A stretch of 64,000 bases of DNA, from contig NZ_QTVN01000004.1 of the NCBI RefSeq assembly GCF_003460605.1, positions 186,001-250,000 of the forward strand, in the 5' to 3' direction. Shown one piece after another: positions 34,574 through 44,363 of this stretch. A program made the translations under genes and the position numbers. The notes under the pieces are model-generated. The model was not told where the DNA came from. It saw nothing but the letters and a program-made list of their open reading frames with translations, and searched no databases. The DNA comes from Ruminococcus sp. AF31-8BH (GTDB lineage Bacteria > Bacillota > Clostridia > Lachnospirales > Lachnospiraceae). Every line of letters begins with the position of its first letter. Position 1 is the first letter of the stretch.

Positions 34574-35699
34574 TTATTGTTCTGCCGGTTTCTTCGCAAG
34601 TGCGATCCATTTCAGATATGCATTGATGAAAATATCAATTGCACCGTCCATAACTGCATCTATATTTCCGGTTTCCTCGTTGGTACGGTGATCCTTGACC
34701 ATGGTGTATGGCTGCATAACGTAAGAACGGATCTGGTTGCCCCAGCCGATGTCGGTTACCTCACCGCGGATTCCGGAAAGCTTGGCCTCTGCTTCCTGCT
34801 GCTTCAGAAGATACAGCTTGGCTTTCAGCATCTGCATAGCCTTGTCTTTATTCATATGCTGAGAACGCTCATTCTGACACTGTACCACGATTCCCGTTGG
34901 GAAATGGGTGATACGGATCGCAGATGAGGTCTTGTTGATGTGCTGTCCGCCGGCACCGCTGCTTCGGTAGGTATCAATTCGGATATCCTCGTCGTTGATC
35001 TCTACATCCAGGTCTTTCTCAATATCCGGCATTACATCGCAGGATACGAAAGAGGTCTGACGCTTTCCAGCTGCGTTGAACGGGGAAATACGGACCAGAC
35101 GGTGAACACCTTTCTCAGACTTCAGAAGTCCATATGCGTTCTCTCCGTTTACCTGGAAAGTAACGGATTTCACACCAGCTTCATCTCCATCCAGATAGTC
35201 CAGTACTTCGATGGAAAAGCCCTTGCGCTCAGCCCAGCGTGTGTACATACGGTACAGCATGCTGCACCAGTCGCAGGCTTCTGTTCCGCCGGCTCCTGCA
35301 TTCAGCTTAATGATGGCATTCTCGCTGTCATACTCTCCGGAGAGAAGAGTCTTCACGCGGATGCTGTCAAACTGAGCCTGGAACTCGGTTAACATTTCCT
35401 GGATCTCCTCGATCATGGACGGATCATTTTCCTCATAGCTCATCTCGATCAGGGTCTCCATATCTTCTTTCTGGGTGATCAGATTCTGATAGGTTTCCAT
35501 GTCGTCCTTCATGCTCTTTAATTCTTTCATTTTCTTCTGGGATACTTCTGCATTGTCCCAGAAATCAGGCGCTTCCATTTCGCGCTCTAATTCTTCAACC
35601 CGCTTTTCCTTGTTAGCCAGGTCAAAGTGAATCCCTCACTTCCACTAATGGTTCTGTGTATGTTGCAAGAATGCTCTTGAACTGGTCTAATTCAACCAT
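34574..35699 (-). CDS. prfB: Peptide chain release factor 2 with programmed +1 frameshift
   Basis: 374 aa after frameshifting. It starts MVELDQFKSILATYTEPLVEVRDSL, then UGA at 35624-35622. The slip site CTT-TGA-C, preceded by the SD-like AGGGAT, lets the ribosome shift +1 to continue DLANKEKRVEELEREM. The rest carries the RF2 features: the SPFNAAGKRQTSF segment, GGQ in SSGAGGQHINKTSSAIRITH, and IAWGNQIRSY-like ending. It releases peptides at UGA/UAA. The frameshift autoregulates RF2 level. Confidence 0.97.
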
Positions 35700-36019
35700 A
35701 GCTTCACCTTCTTTCTTATATTTCTCCAACAATGCCGCCCACTGGATACAAGGTTTCTTCATGCCTTTTCCCGGCGGCACACAGACTTTCAAACTATACA
35801 ATAGCATATTTGAGGCAGAATTACAATAAAAAGCGGCAGTGCAGGACAGACTGCTGCAACATTTTCTAAAAACAGGCCTTACTATGACTTGAAATATGAA
35901 ACTTTTTCTTTTATCATGGATTTGTACAGCAACGATTCCATACTGACTGCATCTATGCAGGAGCTTCACTTTCGCTGTACCGGTATGTATTCGAAATTTT
36001 GAAAAATGAGGTAGCTTAT
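35700..36019. other. Divergent intergenic region prfB / NusG-II gene
   Basis: About 320 bp with no gene. It holds a probable prfB promoter on the minus strand (TTGTAA at 35826-35821, 17-bp spacer, TATTGT at 35803-35798) and a GC-rich hairpin (GCCGCC/GGCGGC arms) in the prfB leader. I found no convincing plus-strand promoter for the NusG-II gene. Confidence 0.4.
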
Positions 36020-36394
36020 TTGAAGAAAAAAGAATTTATATTTATCGGGGCGCTTCTGGCGGTTTCGGTTCTTCTTTGTGTTTATGTGTATGTGCTTCCC
36101 CACGTGAAATACGGGTCCATCCAGATTACAGTGGATGGGGAGCTTTACGGTACTTATTCTCTTGGGAAAGACCAGGTGATTGCCATTGGGGATACCAATG
36201 TGTGTGAGATCAAAAACGGGGAAGTGAAGATGACAGAAGCCAACTGTCCGGATCATCTTTGCATGAAGCAGCCGGCAGTTGGAAGTGCGGGTGGGTATAT
36301 TGTATGTCTGCCTAACAAAGTAGTAATTCAGGGAGAGGGAGAGGGCGATGCAGATCCACAGGATTCTGATGGTGGATTTGACGCTGTAGTATAG
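36020..36394 (+). CDS. NusG domain II-containing exported protein
   Basis: 124 aa. An N-terminal membrane/signal segment (FIFIGALLAVSVLLCVYVYVL) is followed by an extracytoplasmic NusG_II domain (SIQITVDGELYGTYSLGKDQVIAIGDTNVCEIKNGEVKMTEANCPDHLCMKQPAV). I chose the TTG at 36020, because GAGGT lies 7 nt before it. Three Cys (CEI, NCPDHLC) are family-typical. It is coupled to the Gx transporter gene (4-nt gap), a pairing common in Clostridia and often found near flavin-linked electron-transport genes. Confidence 0.85.
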   Translation: MKKKEFIFIGALLAVSVLLCVYVYVLPHVKYGSIQITVDGELYGTYSLGKDQVIAIGDTNVCEIKNGEVKMTEANCPDHLCMKQPAVGSAGGYIVCLPNKVVIQGEGEGDADPQDSDGGFDAVV

Positions 36395-36398
36395 GATT

Positions 36399-36884
36399 AT
36401 GGATCAGAAGAAAACAGCTTATCTTGGGTTGTTTGCGGCGATTGCGATTATTTTTGGATATGTGGAGTCGTTGATTCCGTTTTTCGCGGGGATTCCGGGG
36501 ATGAAGCTGGGGCTTGCCAATCTGGCAGTGCTTTTTGTGCTGGAGCGGTATACCTGGAAAGAGGCGGCGCTGGTTTCGCTGGTGCGGATTTTTGTTGTTG
36601 GATTTCTGTTTGGAAATGGATCCAGTATTATGTATAGTCTGGCGGGGGCAGCTCTTAGTCTGGCTGTGATGGTTTTTGTGAAAAATAAGGTGGGATTCGG
36701 GCATCTGGGCGTGAGTGTGGCTGGAGGTGTTTCCCATAATATTGGACAGCTGATGGTAGCGATTCCGGCGACGCATACGGTTGGGCTGCTGTATTATTAT
36801 GCGCCGGCACTGATGGTGTCGGGAGTTGTCACGGGGCTGCTGATTGGGGTGCTGACACGCGAAGTGCTGAAGAGGATTCCATGA
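36399..36884 (+). CDS. Gx transporter family protein (HepI/ECF-S-like)
   Basis: 161 aa, about five membrane segments. The segment ESLIPFFAGIPGMKLGLANLAVLFVLERYTWKEAALVSLVRIFVVGFLFG is the signature of proteins formerly called heptaprenyl diphosphate synthase component I, now Gx transporters. Likely a small-molecule S-component-like permease. Substrate unknown. Confidence 0.88.
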   Translation: MDQKKTAYLGLFAAIAIIFGYVESLIPFFAGIPGMKLGLANLAVLFVLERYTWKEAALVSLVRIFVVGFLFGNGSSIMYSLAGAALSLAVMVFVKNKVGFGHLGVSVAGGVSHNIGQLMVAIPATHTVGLLYYYAPALMVSGVVTGLLIGVLTREVLKRIP

Positions 36885-36900
36885 ATGAATCGTCCCGTAC

Positions 36901-36977
36901 GCATCTGGGCCTGGCATATTCCACGCTGGTCGGCGCGCTCTTAATGACCAGCTTAGGAATATGCCAGACCCAGATGC
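36901..36977. repeat. Long perfect-type hairpin, family C
   Basis: Outer arms are 22 bp with one mismatch (36901-36922 and 36956-36977; GCATCTGGG at the foot), with an inner GCTGGTC/GACCAGC stem. No T-run follows, so it is not a standard terminator. It sits between the convergent Gx and dapF genes. Confidence 0.75.
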
Positions 36978-37052
36978 TGTGTGTTGAATAAAAACTTGGG
37001 ACTATACTTTAGTTCTTATATATCTGATAGAAAATCTTTTTTCAAATCTGTC

Positions 37053-37901
37053 TTAAGAGAAAAAGCTCTCTGCTACACTTACATCTGCAATGTATCCAAC
37101 CGTTCCTGTCATGAAAATGGTTCCGTCGTCTTTGATGTCGATCTGGATCATGCCGCCTGGCTGGTTTACGTTGATGCGATTTTCCATGAGGCCTTTTTTG
37201 TATGCGGCAATGGCTGCTGCGCAGCTTCCTGTTCCGGAAGCTTTGGTGTAACCGGAGCCGCGCTCCCAGATTTCGATGTCCAGGTTGCCCTTATCGATCT
37301 GGCGGCAGATCTGTAAGTTTACTTTTTCCGGGAATTCCTCTGCATTTTCTACATATGGTCCAAGTTCTTTCACTTTCTCAGGTGTTACCTGATCCATGAA
37401 CAGAATGCAGTGCGGATTTCCTACGGTGAGACAGGTTGCCTTGTATTCTTTTCCCTTAAAGGTGAACGGCTCGTCGATCACCTCGCGGATTTCTCCTGTT
37501 ACCGGAATTTCTTTGGAAAGGAAAGATGCCTTGCCCATGTTCACACGGAATTCCGTTGCTCTGGCGTTTAGGCATTCTACTTCGATGGTTCCGGATAAGG
37601 TTTCGATGGCGAATTTTTTCTCTTTCACATATTCATTGTCCATGAGGTATTTTGCAAAAATGCACACACCGTTTCCGCTGATGGCAGCCTCGCTTCCATC
37701 GGAGTTGAAAATGCGCATTCCCATTTTTCCATTTATTTCAACTGGACCGTACAGAACACCGTCTGCTCCAAGTCCGAAGCCGCGCTGGCAAAGAAGAGCA
37801 ATTTTTTTGCCCTGAAGCTGCAGCTGGTTTTTGTTTGCGTCAAGCACCAGATAATCATTTCCAAAGCCCTGATATTTCGTCATGATAATGCTGTCTCTCA
37901 T
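37053..37901 (-). CDS. dapF: Diaminopimelate epimerase
   Basis: 282 aa. The two catalytic Cys lie in AISGNGVCIFAKYL and KASGTGSCAAAIAA. The N-terminal FxGxGNDYLVLD motif is present (YQGFGNDYLVLD). It interconverts LL- and meso-diaminopimelate for lysine and peptidoglycan. It is monocistronic and divergent from the AraC gene. ATG at 37901 has AAGGGG about 8 nt upstream. Confidence 0.96.
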   Translation of the reverse strand: MRDSIIMTKYQGFGNDYLVLDANKNQLQLQGKKIALLCQRGFGLGADGVLYGPVEINGKMGMRIFNSDGSEAAISGNGVCIFAKYLMDNEYVKEKKFAIETLSGTIEVECLNARATEFRVNMGKASFLSKEIPVTGEIREVIDEPFTFKGKEYKATCLTVGNPHCILFMDQVTPEKVKELGPYVENAEEFPEKVNLQICRQIDKGNLDIEIWERGSGYTKASGTGSCAAAIAAYKKGLMENRINVNQPGGMIQIDIKDDGTIFMTGTVGYIADVSVAESFFS

Positions 37902-38079
37902 TGTTTTATTCCCCTTCTTATCAGAATTTTGATTTCCGTCACGTTTTTATCTACTATCTAGTATATCGTTTATTTTTCCAATGTATATAGGAGAAATTGC
38001 GGATTATATTGCAAAAAATGCAATTTTGTGGTTGTGCCAGGAAAGCTTTTGGAATAAAATAAGAAAAAGGAGTGAGAGC

Positions 38080-38949
38080 ATGCAAAACAAACCATTAGAT
38101 ACCTCCGAAATTTCCATAGCATCGGCTGCTGAGATTTCTACAGAAAAAACCGGATATCTGGATCAGGAATTCCGGCTTTTTCATATCAAGGATCAGACCA
38201 AGCGCACCTTCGCCTACCATTATCATGATTTTCACAAGGTCATCATCTTTCTGTCCGGCAAGGCAGCTTACCACATTGAGGGAAAATCCTACTATCTGAA
38301 GCCCTGGGATATTCTTCTTGTGAACCGGCATGCCATCCACAAGCCGGAGATTGATTTTTCCGTTCCTTATGAGCGTTTCGTGCTTTGGATCCGGGACGAT
38401 CTTGCCCAGACTGACCTGCTTCGCTGCTTCCAGAAGGCCATCGACCGCAGCTTCAATCTGATCCGTCTGGACTCTGGCACTCAGGAAAAATTAAAGCAGC
38501 TGCTCTACGAACTGGAGGCCGCCCTGAAGGATGAAAAATTCGGAAGTGATCTTCTTGGCACTGCCCTTTTCACCCAGTTCATGGTTTATGTAAACCGCAT
38601 TTTCCTGGAGAAGCAATACATCTACGACACCCGCTCCTACAGCAGCGACTCCCAGATTGAAGAGCTTCTCCGCTACATCAACCACAATCTGACCGAAGAC
38701 CTCTCCATCGAAACCCTTGCCCGGAAATACTATCTCAGCAAGTACCACATGATGCGCAAATTCAAAGAAGAAACCGGCTACACCATCCACAACTACATCG
38801 TAAGCAAGCGCCTGCTCCTTGCCCGTACCCAAATTGCCGAGGGAACCCCCGTCTTAAAAGCAGCCCAGCTCAGCGGCTTCTCCGACTACACCACCTTCTC
38901 CCGCGCCTACAAAAAGCAATTCGGCTCCGCCCCCAGCCAACTACAGTAA
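38080..38949 (+). CDS. AraC-family regulator
   Basis: 289 aa. An N-terminal cupin (FAYHYHDFHKVIIFLSGKAAYHIEGKSYYLKPWDILLVNRHAIHKPEI) is followed by a C-terminal double HTH (DLSIETLARKYYLSKYHMMRKFKEETGYTIHNYIVSKRLLLA; VLKAAQLSGFSDYTTFSRAYKKQFGSAP). I chose the ATG at 38080, AAGGAG 10 nt upstream. The 3' half is strikingly rich in C-ending codons compared with the neighbours, hinting at different ancestry. Target unknown. Confidence 0.92.
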   Translation: MQNKPLDTSEISIASAAEISTEKTGYLDQEFRLFHIKDQTKRTFAYHYHDFHKVIIFLSGKAAYHIEGKSYYLKPWDILLVNRHAIHKPEIDFSVPYERFVLWIRDDLAQTDLLRCFQKAIDRSFNLIRLDSGTQEKLKQLLYELEAALKDEKFGSDLLGTALFTQFMVYVNRIFLEKQYIYDTRSYSSDSQIEELLRYINHNLTEDLSIETLARKYYLSKYHMMRKFKEETGYTIHNYIVSKRLLLARTQIAEGTPVLKAAQLSGFSDYTTFSRAYKKQFGSAPSQLQ

Positions 38950-38970
38950 ATTAGTAAATTGCTTTTTTTC
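38911..38970 (+). terminator. Terminator whose left arm lies in the AraC coding end
   Basis: AAAAAGCAATT (38911-38921, coding) pairs with AATTGCTTTTT (38957-38967), followed by T's. Confidence 0.55.
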
Positions 38971-38992
38971 CTATTCTCATTACCAGTAACCA

Positions 38993-39075
38993 GCGGCTTT
39001 ACAATGTATATTCATGTAGCCGTGCATTTCAGGAACGCTGCGACGCACGGCGGTGAATATACATTGTAAAACCGC
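38993..39075. repeat. Hairpin repeat, family B (intact copy)
   Basis: 22-bp arms (38993-39014 and 39054-39075) containing TTTACAATGTATATTCA and its complement, with an inner GCCGTGC/GCACGGC stem, then GCGTCCGGG. A degenerate copy with the same right-hand text (TGAATATAC, GCGTCCGGGC) is at 55720-55790. Confidence 0.75.
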
Positions 39076-39095
39076 GTCCGGGAATCTAAATAAAT

Positions 39096-39146
39096 AAAAA
39101 GAGCGACTTTCCAGATACATCTATTCTCCAGAAATTCGCTCTTTAT
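39096..39146 (-). terminator. Terminator after secA
   Basis: Minus strand AAAGAGCGA ... TCGCTCTTT, then TTATTT. Confidence 0.75.
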
Positions 39147-39157
39147 TTTATACGAAA

Positions 39158-41734
39158 TTAAACATTAGCTGTTTTTCTGCCGCAGCACTGTTTGTATTTC
39201 TTGCCGCTTCCGCATGGGCACGGATCGTTCGGGTAAACCTTGATTTCTTTACGCTGAACTGGCTTGCGGGCACTGGAATCGTCCTTGTTGGTTCCGGTAA
39301 CCTTAGCAACCTGCTCACGCTCAATCTTCTGCTCAACATGAACATGATACAGCATTCTGACTGTATCTTCCTGAATGGAAGTAATCATGCTGTTGAACAT
39401 ATCAAATGCAGCCATCTTGTACTCAACAACCGGATCTCTCTGGCCATAAGCAGTCAGGCCGATACCCTGGCGAAGGATCTCCATATCATCAATGTGATCC
39501 ATCCACTTGCTGTCAATACTCTTCAGAAGGATGACACGCTCAAGCTCACGCAGCTGCTCCGGCTCCGGGAACTCAGACTCCTTGGCTTCATAAAGCTTCA
39601 CAGCCTCTTCCTTAATAAGATGCTTCATCTCATTCTTTTTCTTGCCTTTTACTTTCTCAGGAGTAAGAGGCTCGATCGGGATGATCTGGCGAAGAACGGT
39701 ATTGAACTCGTTCAGATCCCACTCTTCTGCATCCACATCATCAGAAAAGCACATATCCACTGCATTGTCTACAATATCTGTGATCATCTTGTAGATGGCA
39801 TCGCGCATGTTCTCTCCATCAAGAACCTGACGGCGCTCCTTGTAGATGATCTCACGCTGCTCATTATTTACCTGGTCATAATCAAGAAGATTCTTACGGA
39901 TACCAAAGTTGTTGAACTCAATCTTCTCCTGTGCCTTCTCAATAGCATTGGAAAGCATCTTGTGCTCGATCTGCTCGTTCTCTGCAACTCCAAGGGAAGT
40001 AAATACCTTCATCAGACGCTCGGAACCGAACAGACGCATCAGGTCATCCTCAAGGGAAATGTAAAAACGGGATTCTCCCGGATCTCCCTGACGTCCGGAA
40101 CGTCCACGGAGCTGGTTATCAATACGTCTGGACTCATGACGCTCTGTACCGATGATCTTCAGACCGCCGGCAGCTCTTGCCACGTCATCCAGCTTAATAT
40201 CTGTACCACGGCCTGCCATGTTGGTTGCGATGGTAACGGCACCTGCCTGACCAGCCTGTGCTACGATCTCAGCCTCAAGCTCATGGAACTTGGCATTCAG
40301 TACATTGTGCTGGATTCCTTCTCTCTTCAGCATACGGCTGAGAAGCTCGGAAGTCTCGATGGTGATGGTACCAACCAGAACTGGCTGCTGTTTCTCATGA
40401 GCTTCCTTAACGGACTGAACAACCGCGTTGAATTTCTCCTTCTTGGTCATGTATACCGCATCATCTAAATCCTTACGCTGAACAGGCTTGTTGGTCGGAA
40501 TCTCAACAACGTCCATTGCGTAGATATCACGGAACTCCTTCTCCTCGGTAAGGGCAGTACCGGTCATACCGCCTTTCTTATCGTATTTGTTGAAGAAGTT
40601 CTGGAAGGTGATGGTTGCAAGAGTCTTGCTCTCACGTTTTACCTTAACATGCTCCTTCGCCTCGATTGCCTGATGAAGTCCGTCAGAATAACGGCGGCCC
40701 GGCATAATACGTCCGGTAAACTCATCGACGATCATAACCTCGTCGTCTTTTACAACGTAATCCTGGTCACGGTGCATCAGGTTATGGGCACGAAGTGCAA
40801 GGATAATGTTGTGCTGGATCTCAAGGTTCTCCGGATCTGCAAGGTTCTCAATATTAAAGAATTTCTCAACCTTCTTCACACCCTGCTCAGTAAGGTTGAC
40901 AATCTTGTCTTTCTCATTTACAACGAAGTCTCCGGTCTCAATAACTTCCTCGCCCATGATAGCTGCCATCTTGGTCATCTCATGGCTGGCTTCTCCACGC
41001 TCCAGCTGCTGTGCAAGAATATCGCAGACCTCATACAGCTTGGTGGACTTGCCGCTCTGACCGGAAATGATCAGAGGGGTACGCGCCTCATCAATCAGGA
41101 TGGAGTCGACCTCATCGATGATACAGTAGTGAAGATCACGCTGTACCAGCTGCTCCTTGTAGATAACCATGTTATCACGAAGGTAATCGAATCCAAGCTC
41201 GTTATTGGTAACATAAGTAATGTCGCAGTTGTATGCTGCACGGCGCTCTTCCGGCTTCATATCGTTCAGTACAACGCCAACGGTAAGACCAAGGAATCTG
41301 TGAACCTGTCCCATCTCCTCAGCATCACGCTTAGCCAGGTAATCATTGACAGTTACAACGTGAACGCCCTTGCCTTCCAGCGCATTCAGGTAGGATGGAA
41401 GTGTGGCTACCAGGGTCTTACCTTCACCAGTCTTCATCTCAGCGATACGTCCCTGATGAAGAACGATACCACCGATCAGCTGTACCTCGAAGTGCTCCAT
41501 TCCAAGTACTCGCTTGGCAGCCTCACGGACGGTAGCAAATGCCTCTGGCAGAAGGTCATCCAAGGTTGCTCCTTCTTCCAGACGTTTCTTATATTCTCTT
41601 GTCTTACCGCGAAGTTCTTCGTCGGTTAATTTCTGCATTTCAGGACGCAGGTCTTCAATTTTCTTAACGAGAGGCATGATACGTTTAACCTCTCTCTGAC
41701 TGCGGCTTCCGAAAACTTTTGAAAACATGTTCAT
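39158..41734 (-). CDS. secA: Preprotein translocase ATPase SecA
   Basis: 858 aa motor of the Sec export pathway. Walker [12 protein letters not shown] (about 100-110), Walker B with [29 protein letters not shown], helical scaffold/wing domains, and a C-terminal zinc-binding SEC-C tail [21 protein letters not shown] that binds SecB or membranes. Full length. Transcribed alone from an AT-rich upstream region; terminator follows. Confidence 0.98.
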   Translation of the reverse strand: MNMFSKVFGSRSQREVKRIMPLVKKIEDLRPEMQKLTDEELRGKTREYKKRLEEGATLDDLLPEAFATVREAAKRVLGMEHFEVQLIGGIVLHQGRIAEMKTGEGKTLVATLPSYLNALEGKGVHVVTVNDYLAKRDAEEMGQVHRFLGLTVGVVLNDMKPEERRAAYNCDITYVTNNELGFDYLRDNMVIYKEQLVQRDLHYCIIDEVDSILIDEARTPLIISGQSGKSTKLYEVCDILAQQLERGEASHEMTKMAAIMGEEVIETGDFVVNEKDKIVNLTEQGVKKVEKFFNIENLADPENLEIQHNIILALRAHNLMHRDQDYVVKDDEVMIVDEFTGRIMPGRRYSDGLHQAIEAKEHVKVKRESKTLATITFQNFFNKYDKKGGMTGTALTEEKEFRDIYAMDVVEIPTNKPVQRKDLDDAVYMTKKEKFNAVVQSVKEAHEKQQPVLVGTITIETSELLSRMLKREGIQHNVLNAKFHELEAEIVAQAGQAGAVTIATNMAGRGTDIKLDDVARAAGGLKIIGTERHESRRIDNQLRGRSGRQGDPGESRFYISLEDDLMRLFGSERLMKVFTSLGVAENEQIEHKMLSNAIEKAQEKIEFNNFGIRKNLLDYDQVNNEQREIIYKERRQVLDGENMRDAIYKMITDIVDNAVDMCFSDDVDAEEWDLNEFNTVLRQIIPIEPLTPEKVKGKKKNEMKHLIKEEAVKLYEAKESEFPEPEQLRELERVILLKSIDSKWMDHIDDMEILRQGIGLTAYGQRDPVVEYKMAAFDMFNSMITSIQEDTVRMLYHVHVEQKIEREQVAKVTGTNKDDSSARKPVQRKEIKVYPNDPCPCGSGKKYKQCCGRKTANV

Positions 41735-41962
41735 TTAGCTCTTAACTCCTGTCTATATTTTTAGATGTCATATTGTGGAATATGACGGATTTCTTTTCCT
41801 GTAATATTATACAATTTGTTTAACATACCAGCCTATTTTAGCACTTTTTCCGTAGGAAAACAATAAATATTTGATGAACAAACTATGTCTGAAAGGTTTT
41901 ATGGAAAATAATATGGTATACTAATGGAAATCAGATGAATTTTTTCAGGAGAATTTGGACAA

Positions 41963-42583
41963 ATGATCTATCTTTTCGAGGAACTTGATATTTTTTCACA
42001 AGAACAGCTGGAACGGTGCCTTCCTCTGCTGCCCCCAAAACGAAGGGAATATGTGCTGCGATTTAAGCAGGCTGCAGATCAGAAGCAGTCCGCGGTGGGC
42101 TGGCTTCTTCTGGCTTATGGAATGAGGCAGGAATACGGAACGAAAAAAATTCCGGATTTCCAGAAAACCGCCTCAGGAAAACCTTTTTTTGCCGGGAAAA
42201 ATATGCCCTTTTTTAATCTCAGCCACAGCGGATCCTTTGTGGGCTGCGGACTGCACAGGGAAGAAATCGGGCTGGATATTCAGAAGCTGACGCCTGCTAA
42301 GCCATTCCTTGTGCAAAGGGTCTGCACGGATGAGGAACAGGCATCTGTGAAGTCTGATCTTAATTTCTGCCGGATCTGGGCCATGAAGGAAAGCGTGGGA
42401 AAGCTGACCGGGGAAGGGATTACGAGCAGCTTCCGGGATATTCTGGTGCTTCACCCGGAGATTCATACCCGTGCTATTCCCCTGGAAAACGGCGCCGGAT
42501 TCCTGGCCTACAGCACTTATAGCGGACAGGAACTGCCTGTTATGAAAGTATCTGCGAAGCAGCTGCTGGCAGAGCTTTCGTAA
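41963..42583 (+). CDS. Sfp-type 4'-phosphopantetheinyl transferase
   Basis: 206 aa. It transfers phosphopantetheine from CoA to carrier proteins. Mg/CoA motifs are GLDIQ (Asp105) and WAMKESVGKLTGEGI (Lys142, Glu143, Lys147), with NLSHSGSFVGCG before. The Sfp/Gsp class (two pseudo-halves, about 200 aa) rather than the small AcpS. It is the only such enzyme in the window and is the natural candidate to activate the orphan carrier at 12.7 kb. That link is inference; the genes are 29 kb apart. Confidence 0.93.
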   Translation: MIYLFEELDIFSQEQLERCLPLLPPKRREYVLRFKQAADQKQSAVGWLLLAYGMRQEYGTKKIPDFQKTASGKPFFAGKNMPFFNLSHSGSFVGCGLHREEIGLDIQKLTPAKPFLVQRVCTDEEQASVKSDLNFCRIWAMKESVGKLTGEGITSSFRDILVLHPEIHTRAIPLENGAGFLAYSTYSGQELPVMKVSAKQLLAELS

Positions 42584-42590
42584 TTCCCTG

Positions 42591-42636
42591 CTTCAGAGCA
42601 GTTTTGAAAAAGTCCGTCTGCAAGCTGCTTTGAGTA
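42591..42636. repeat. Possible decayed end of family A element
   Basis: AGAGCAGTTTTGAAAAAG then TCTGCAAG, resembling AGAGCGTGTTTGAAAAAG and TCTGCAAG of the element at 8374, with indels. Weak evidence. Confidence 0.4.
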
Positions 42637-42666
42637 AAAAGTCCCGGAAGCATAGCCTCCGGGACT
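42636..42666 (-). terminator. Terminator after hpf
   Basis: Minus strand AGTCCCGGA-GGCTATGC-TTCCGGGACT followed by TTTT. Confidence 0.85.
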
Positions 42667-42711
42667 CTCATATTTCCTCTATTTAATTTTCAATTTAGGA
42701 AGCTGTTGTCC

Positions 42712-43239
42712 TTAATCTTCCGGCTCAATCAATCCATAGGTGCTGCCTTTACGTTTGTAAACAACATTCACCTGATCGGTCTCTGCATTGCAGAATACGA
42801 AGAAATTATGTCCAAGAAGCTCCATCTGAACACATGCATCTTCCGGATACATAGGCTTGATATCAAATTTCTTGGTACGGATAATCTTAACTTCCTCATC
42901 CTCCTCATATTCCTTATCCAGGTATGCCTTCTGGAAGCTGGCTGCTGCCTGCTGCTTGTCTACAATCTTGTTCTTGTATTTCCTGAGCTGACGTTCGATT
43001 ACTTCCTCAACAAGGTCGATTGACACATACATGTCGTTGCTGACCTGCTCGGAACGGATGATGTTGCCCTTAACCGGGATCGTCACCTCAATTTTCTGTC
43101 TTTCTTTTTCTACACTAAGAGTTACGACAACTTCAGTGTCAGGAGTGAAATACCTTTCCAGTTTACCGAGCTTGTCCTCAACTGCTGTACGAAGCCCGTC
43201 TGTCACTGTGATGTTCTTTCCGCTGATAATGAATTTCAT
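42712..43239 (-). CDS. hpf: Long-form ribosome hibernation promoting factor
   Basis: 175 aa. The N-terminal HPF/RaiA domain (MKFIISGKNITVTDGLRTAVEDKLGKLERYF) and the C-terminal dimerisation domain (IIRTKKFDIKPMYPEDACVQMELLGHNFFVFCNAETDQVNVVYKRKGSTYGLIEPE) are both present, so it should dimerise 70S ribosomes to 100S in stationary phase. AAAGGGG precedes the ATG. A TATAAT-type -10 lies near 43270. Confidence 0.96.
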   Translation of the reverse strand: MKFIISGKNITVTDGLRTAVEDKLGKLERYFTPDTEVVVTLSVEKERQKIEVTIPVKGNIIRSEQVSNDMYVSIDLVEEVIERQLRKYKNKIVDKQQAAASFQKAYLDKEYEEDEEVKIIRTKKFDIKPMYPEDACVQMELLGHNFFVFCNAETDQVNVVYKRKGSTYGLIEPED

Positions 43240-43431
43240 GCTTCCATCCCCTTTGCTGTTTGATGGCTATATTATAACACATTAATTCAGAAATTAACAT
43301 CATTTTCTGAAAAAATTACGAATTTTTTCACAAACTTGCCGGATACTTTTCCAAAAGCAGCGAAATTTTCGCTCACTTGTAATTTTCCCACTCTATTTTA
43401 TGTCAGGTTTGACATAGTCAGAACTGTAGGA

Positions 43432-44202
43432 TTAAAGTTCTCCAATCAAATTTGTAAAGGGTATGGTTCCACCGAACAGATCCAGTGCGCTTCCCACTGT
43501 TACATCCACTTTTCCCCTGGCCGCCTGCTTCAGAATCTGGATGTCTTCCATGCTGCCAACGCCGCCTGCGTAGGTTACTGGATGTCCCTTATATTCGCCC
43601 AGCAGCTTTGCTAGGGGAACTTCTACGCCTTTGGCTTTGCCTTCCACATCTACTGCGTGGATGAGAAATTCATCGCAGTATCCGCCCAGTTTTTCCATCA
43701 GGTCCAAGGTTACCTGTTCTTCTGTAAATTTCTGCCAGCGGTCTGTGACCACGTAGTAGGCATTCCCTTTTTTCCGGCAGCTGAGATCCAGGACCAGGTG
43801 CTCTTTGCCTACTGCCTGTACCATTTTCTCCAGGTTTTCCCAGGAGATGTGACCGTCGCGGAAAACATAGGAGGTGACGATCACATGGCTGGCGCCTGCA
43901 TTTAAGTATTCTGCAGCATTGTCCGGGGTTACGCCGCCTCCAAGCTGCAGGCCGCCGGGATATGCGCCAAGTGCAAGAAAGGCCTGCTTTCTGGTTGCTT
44001 CAAAGTATTCGGAATCTGCGCGGTTCAGAAGTATGATGTGGCCGCCTTTCAGGTCTTTTTCTTTATATAAAGATGCATAAAAGGCTCCGTCCTGCTGGGA
44101 AACAAAGTTCTCCTGTGCCTGGTTTCCTGTATCCCGAAGGCTTCCACCTATGATCTGCTTTACTTTTCCGTTATGTATATCGATACATGGTCGAAATCTC
44201 AT
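43432..44202 (-). CDS. hisA: Eukaryotic-type HisA isomerase
   Basis: 256 aa TIM barrel. FRPCIDIHNGKVKQIIGGSLRD and GGVGSMEDIQILKQAARGKVDVTVGSALDLFGG place it in the eukaryotic-type phosphoribosylformimino-AICAR-ribotide isomerase group (yeast His6-like), not the common bacterial HisA. It catalyses the fourth step of histidine synthesis. I chose the ATG at 44202 with AAGGAGG about 6 nt upstream. No other his genes lie near it. Confidence 0.88.
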   Translation of the reverse strand: MRFRPCIDIHNGKVKQIIGGSLRDTGNQAQENFVSQQDGAFYASLYKEKDLKGGHIILLNRADSEYFEATRKQAFLALGAYPGGLQLGGGVTPDNAAEYLNAGASHVIVTSYVFRDGHISWENLEKMVQAVGKEHLVLDLSCRKKGNAYYVVTDRWQKFTEEQVTLDLMEKLGGYCDEFLIHAVDVEGKAKGVEVPLAKLLGEYKGHPVTYAGGVGSMEDIQILKQAARGKVDVTVGSALDLFGGTIPFTNLIGEL

Positions 44203-44304
44203 GATCTTCCTCCTTGTCATTGGATGTCAAACCTATTATTTACTTGAATCTTCTGTTAATAATAGCATTCAACTAATTCTTATGCAAATATTAATTGATC
44301 TGCA

Positions 44305-44351
44305 TATAAATAAAGCGCTGAACAAAGCTTTTATCTGCTTCATCCAGCGCT
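44305..44351 (-). terminator. Terminator after lipoprotein gene
   Basis: Minus strand AGCGCTG (44351-44345) and CAGCGCT (44320-44314), followed by TTATTTATA. Confidence 0.7.
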
Positions 44352-44363
44352 ATCTCTTACTCC

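Noticed and set aside
39338..41629. Two long open frames (376 and 326 codons) antisense to secA
   Set aside because: Leu/Ile/Asn-rich shadows arising from codon bias of secA; no start signals.
41766..41786. GTCATATT/AATATGAC hairpin upstream of secA
   Set aside because: Short AT-rich stem without conserved context; kept only as a possible 5' leader structure.
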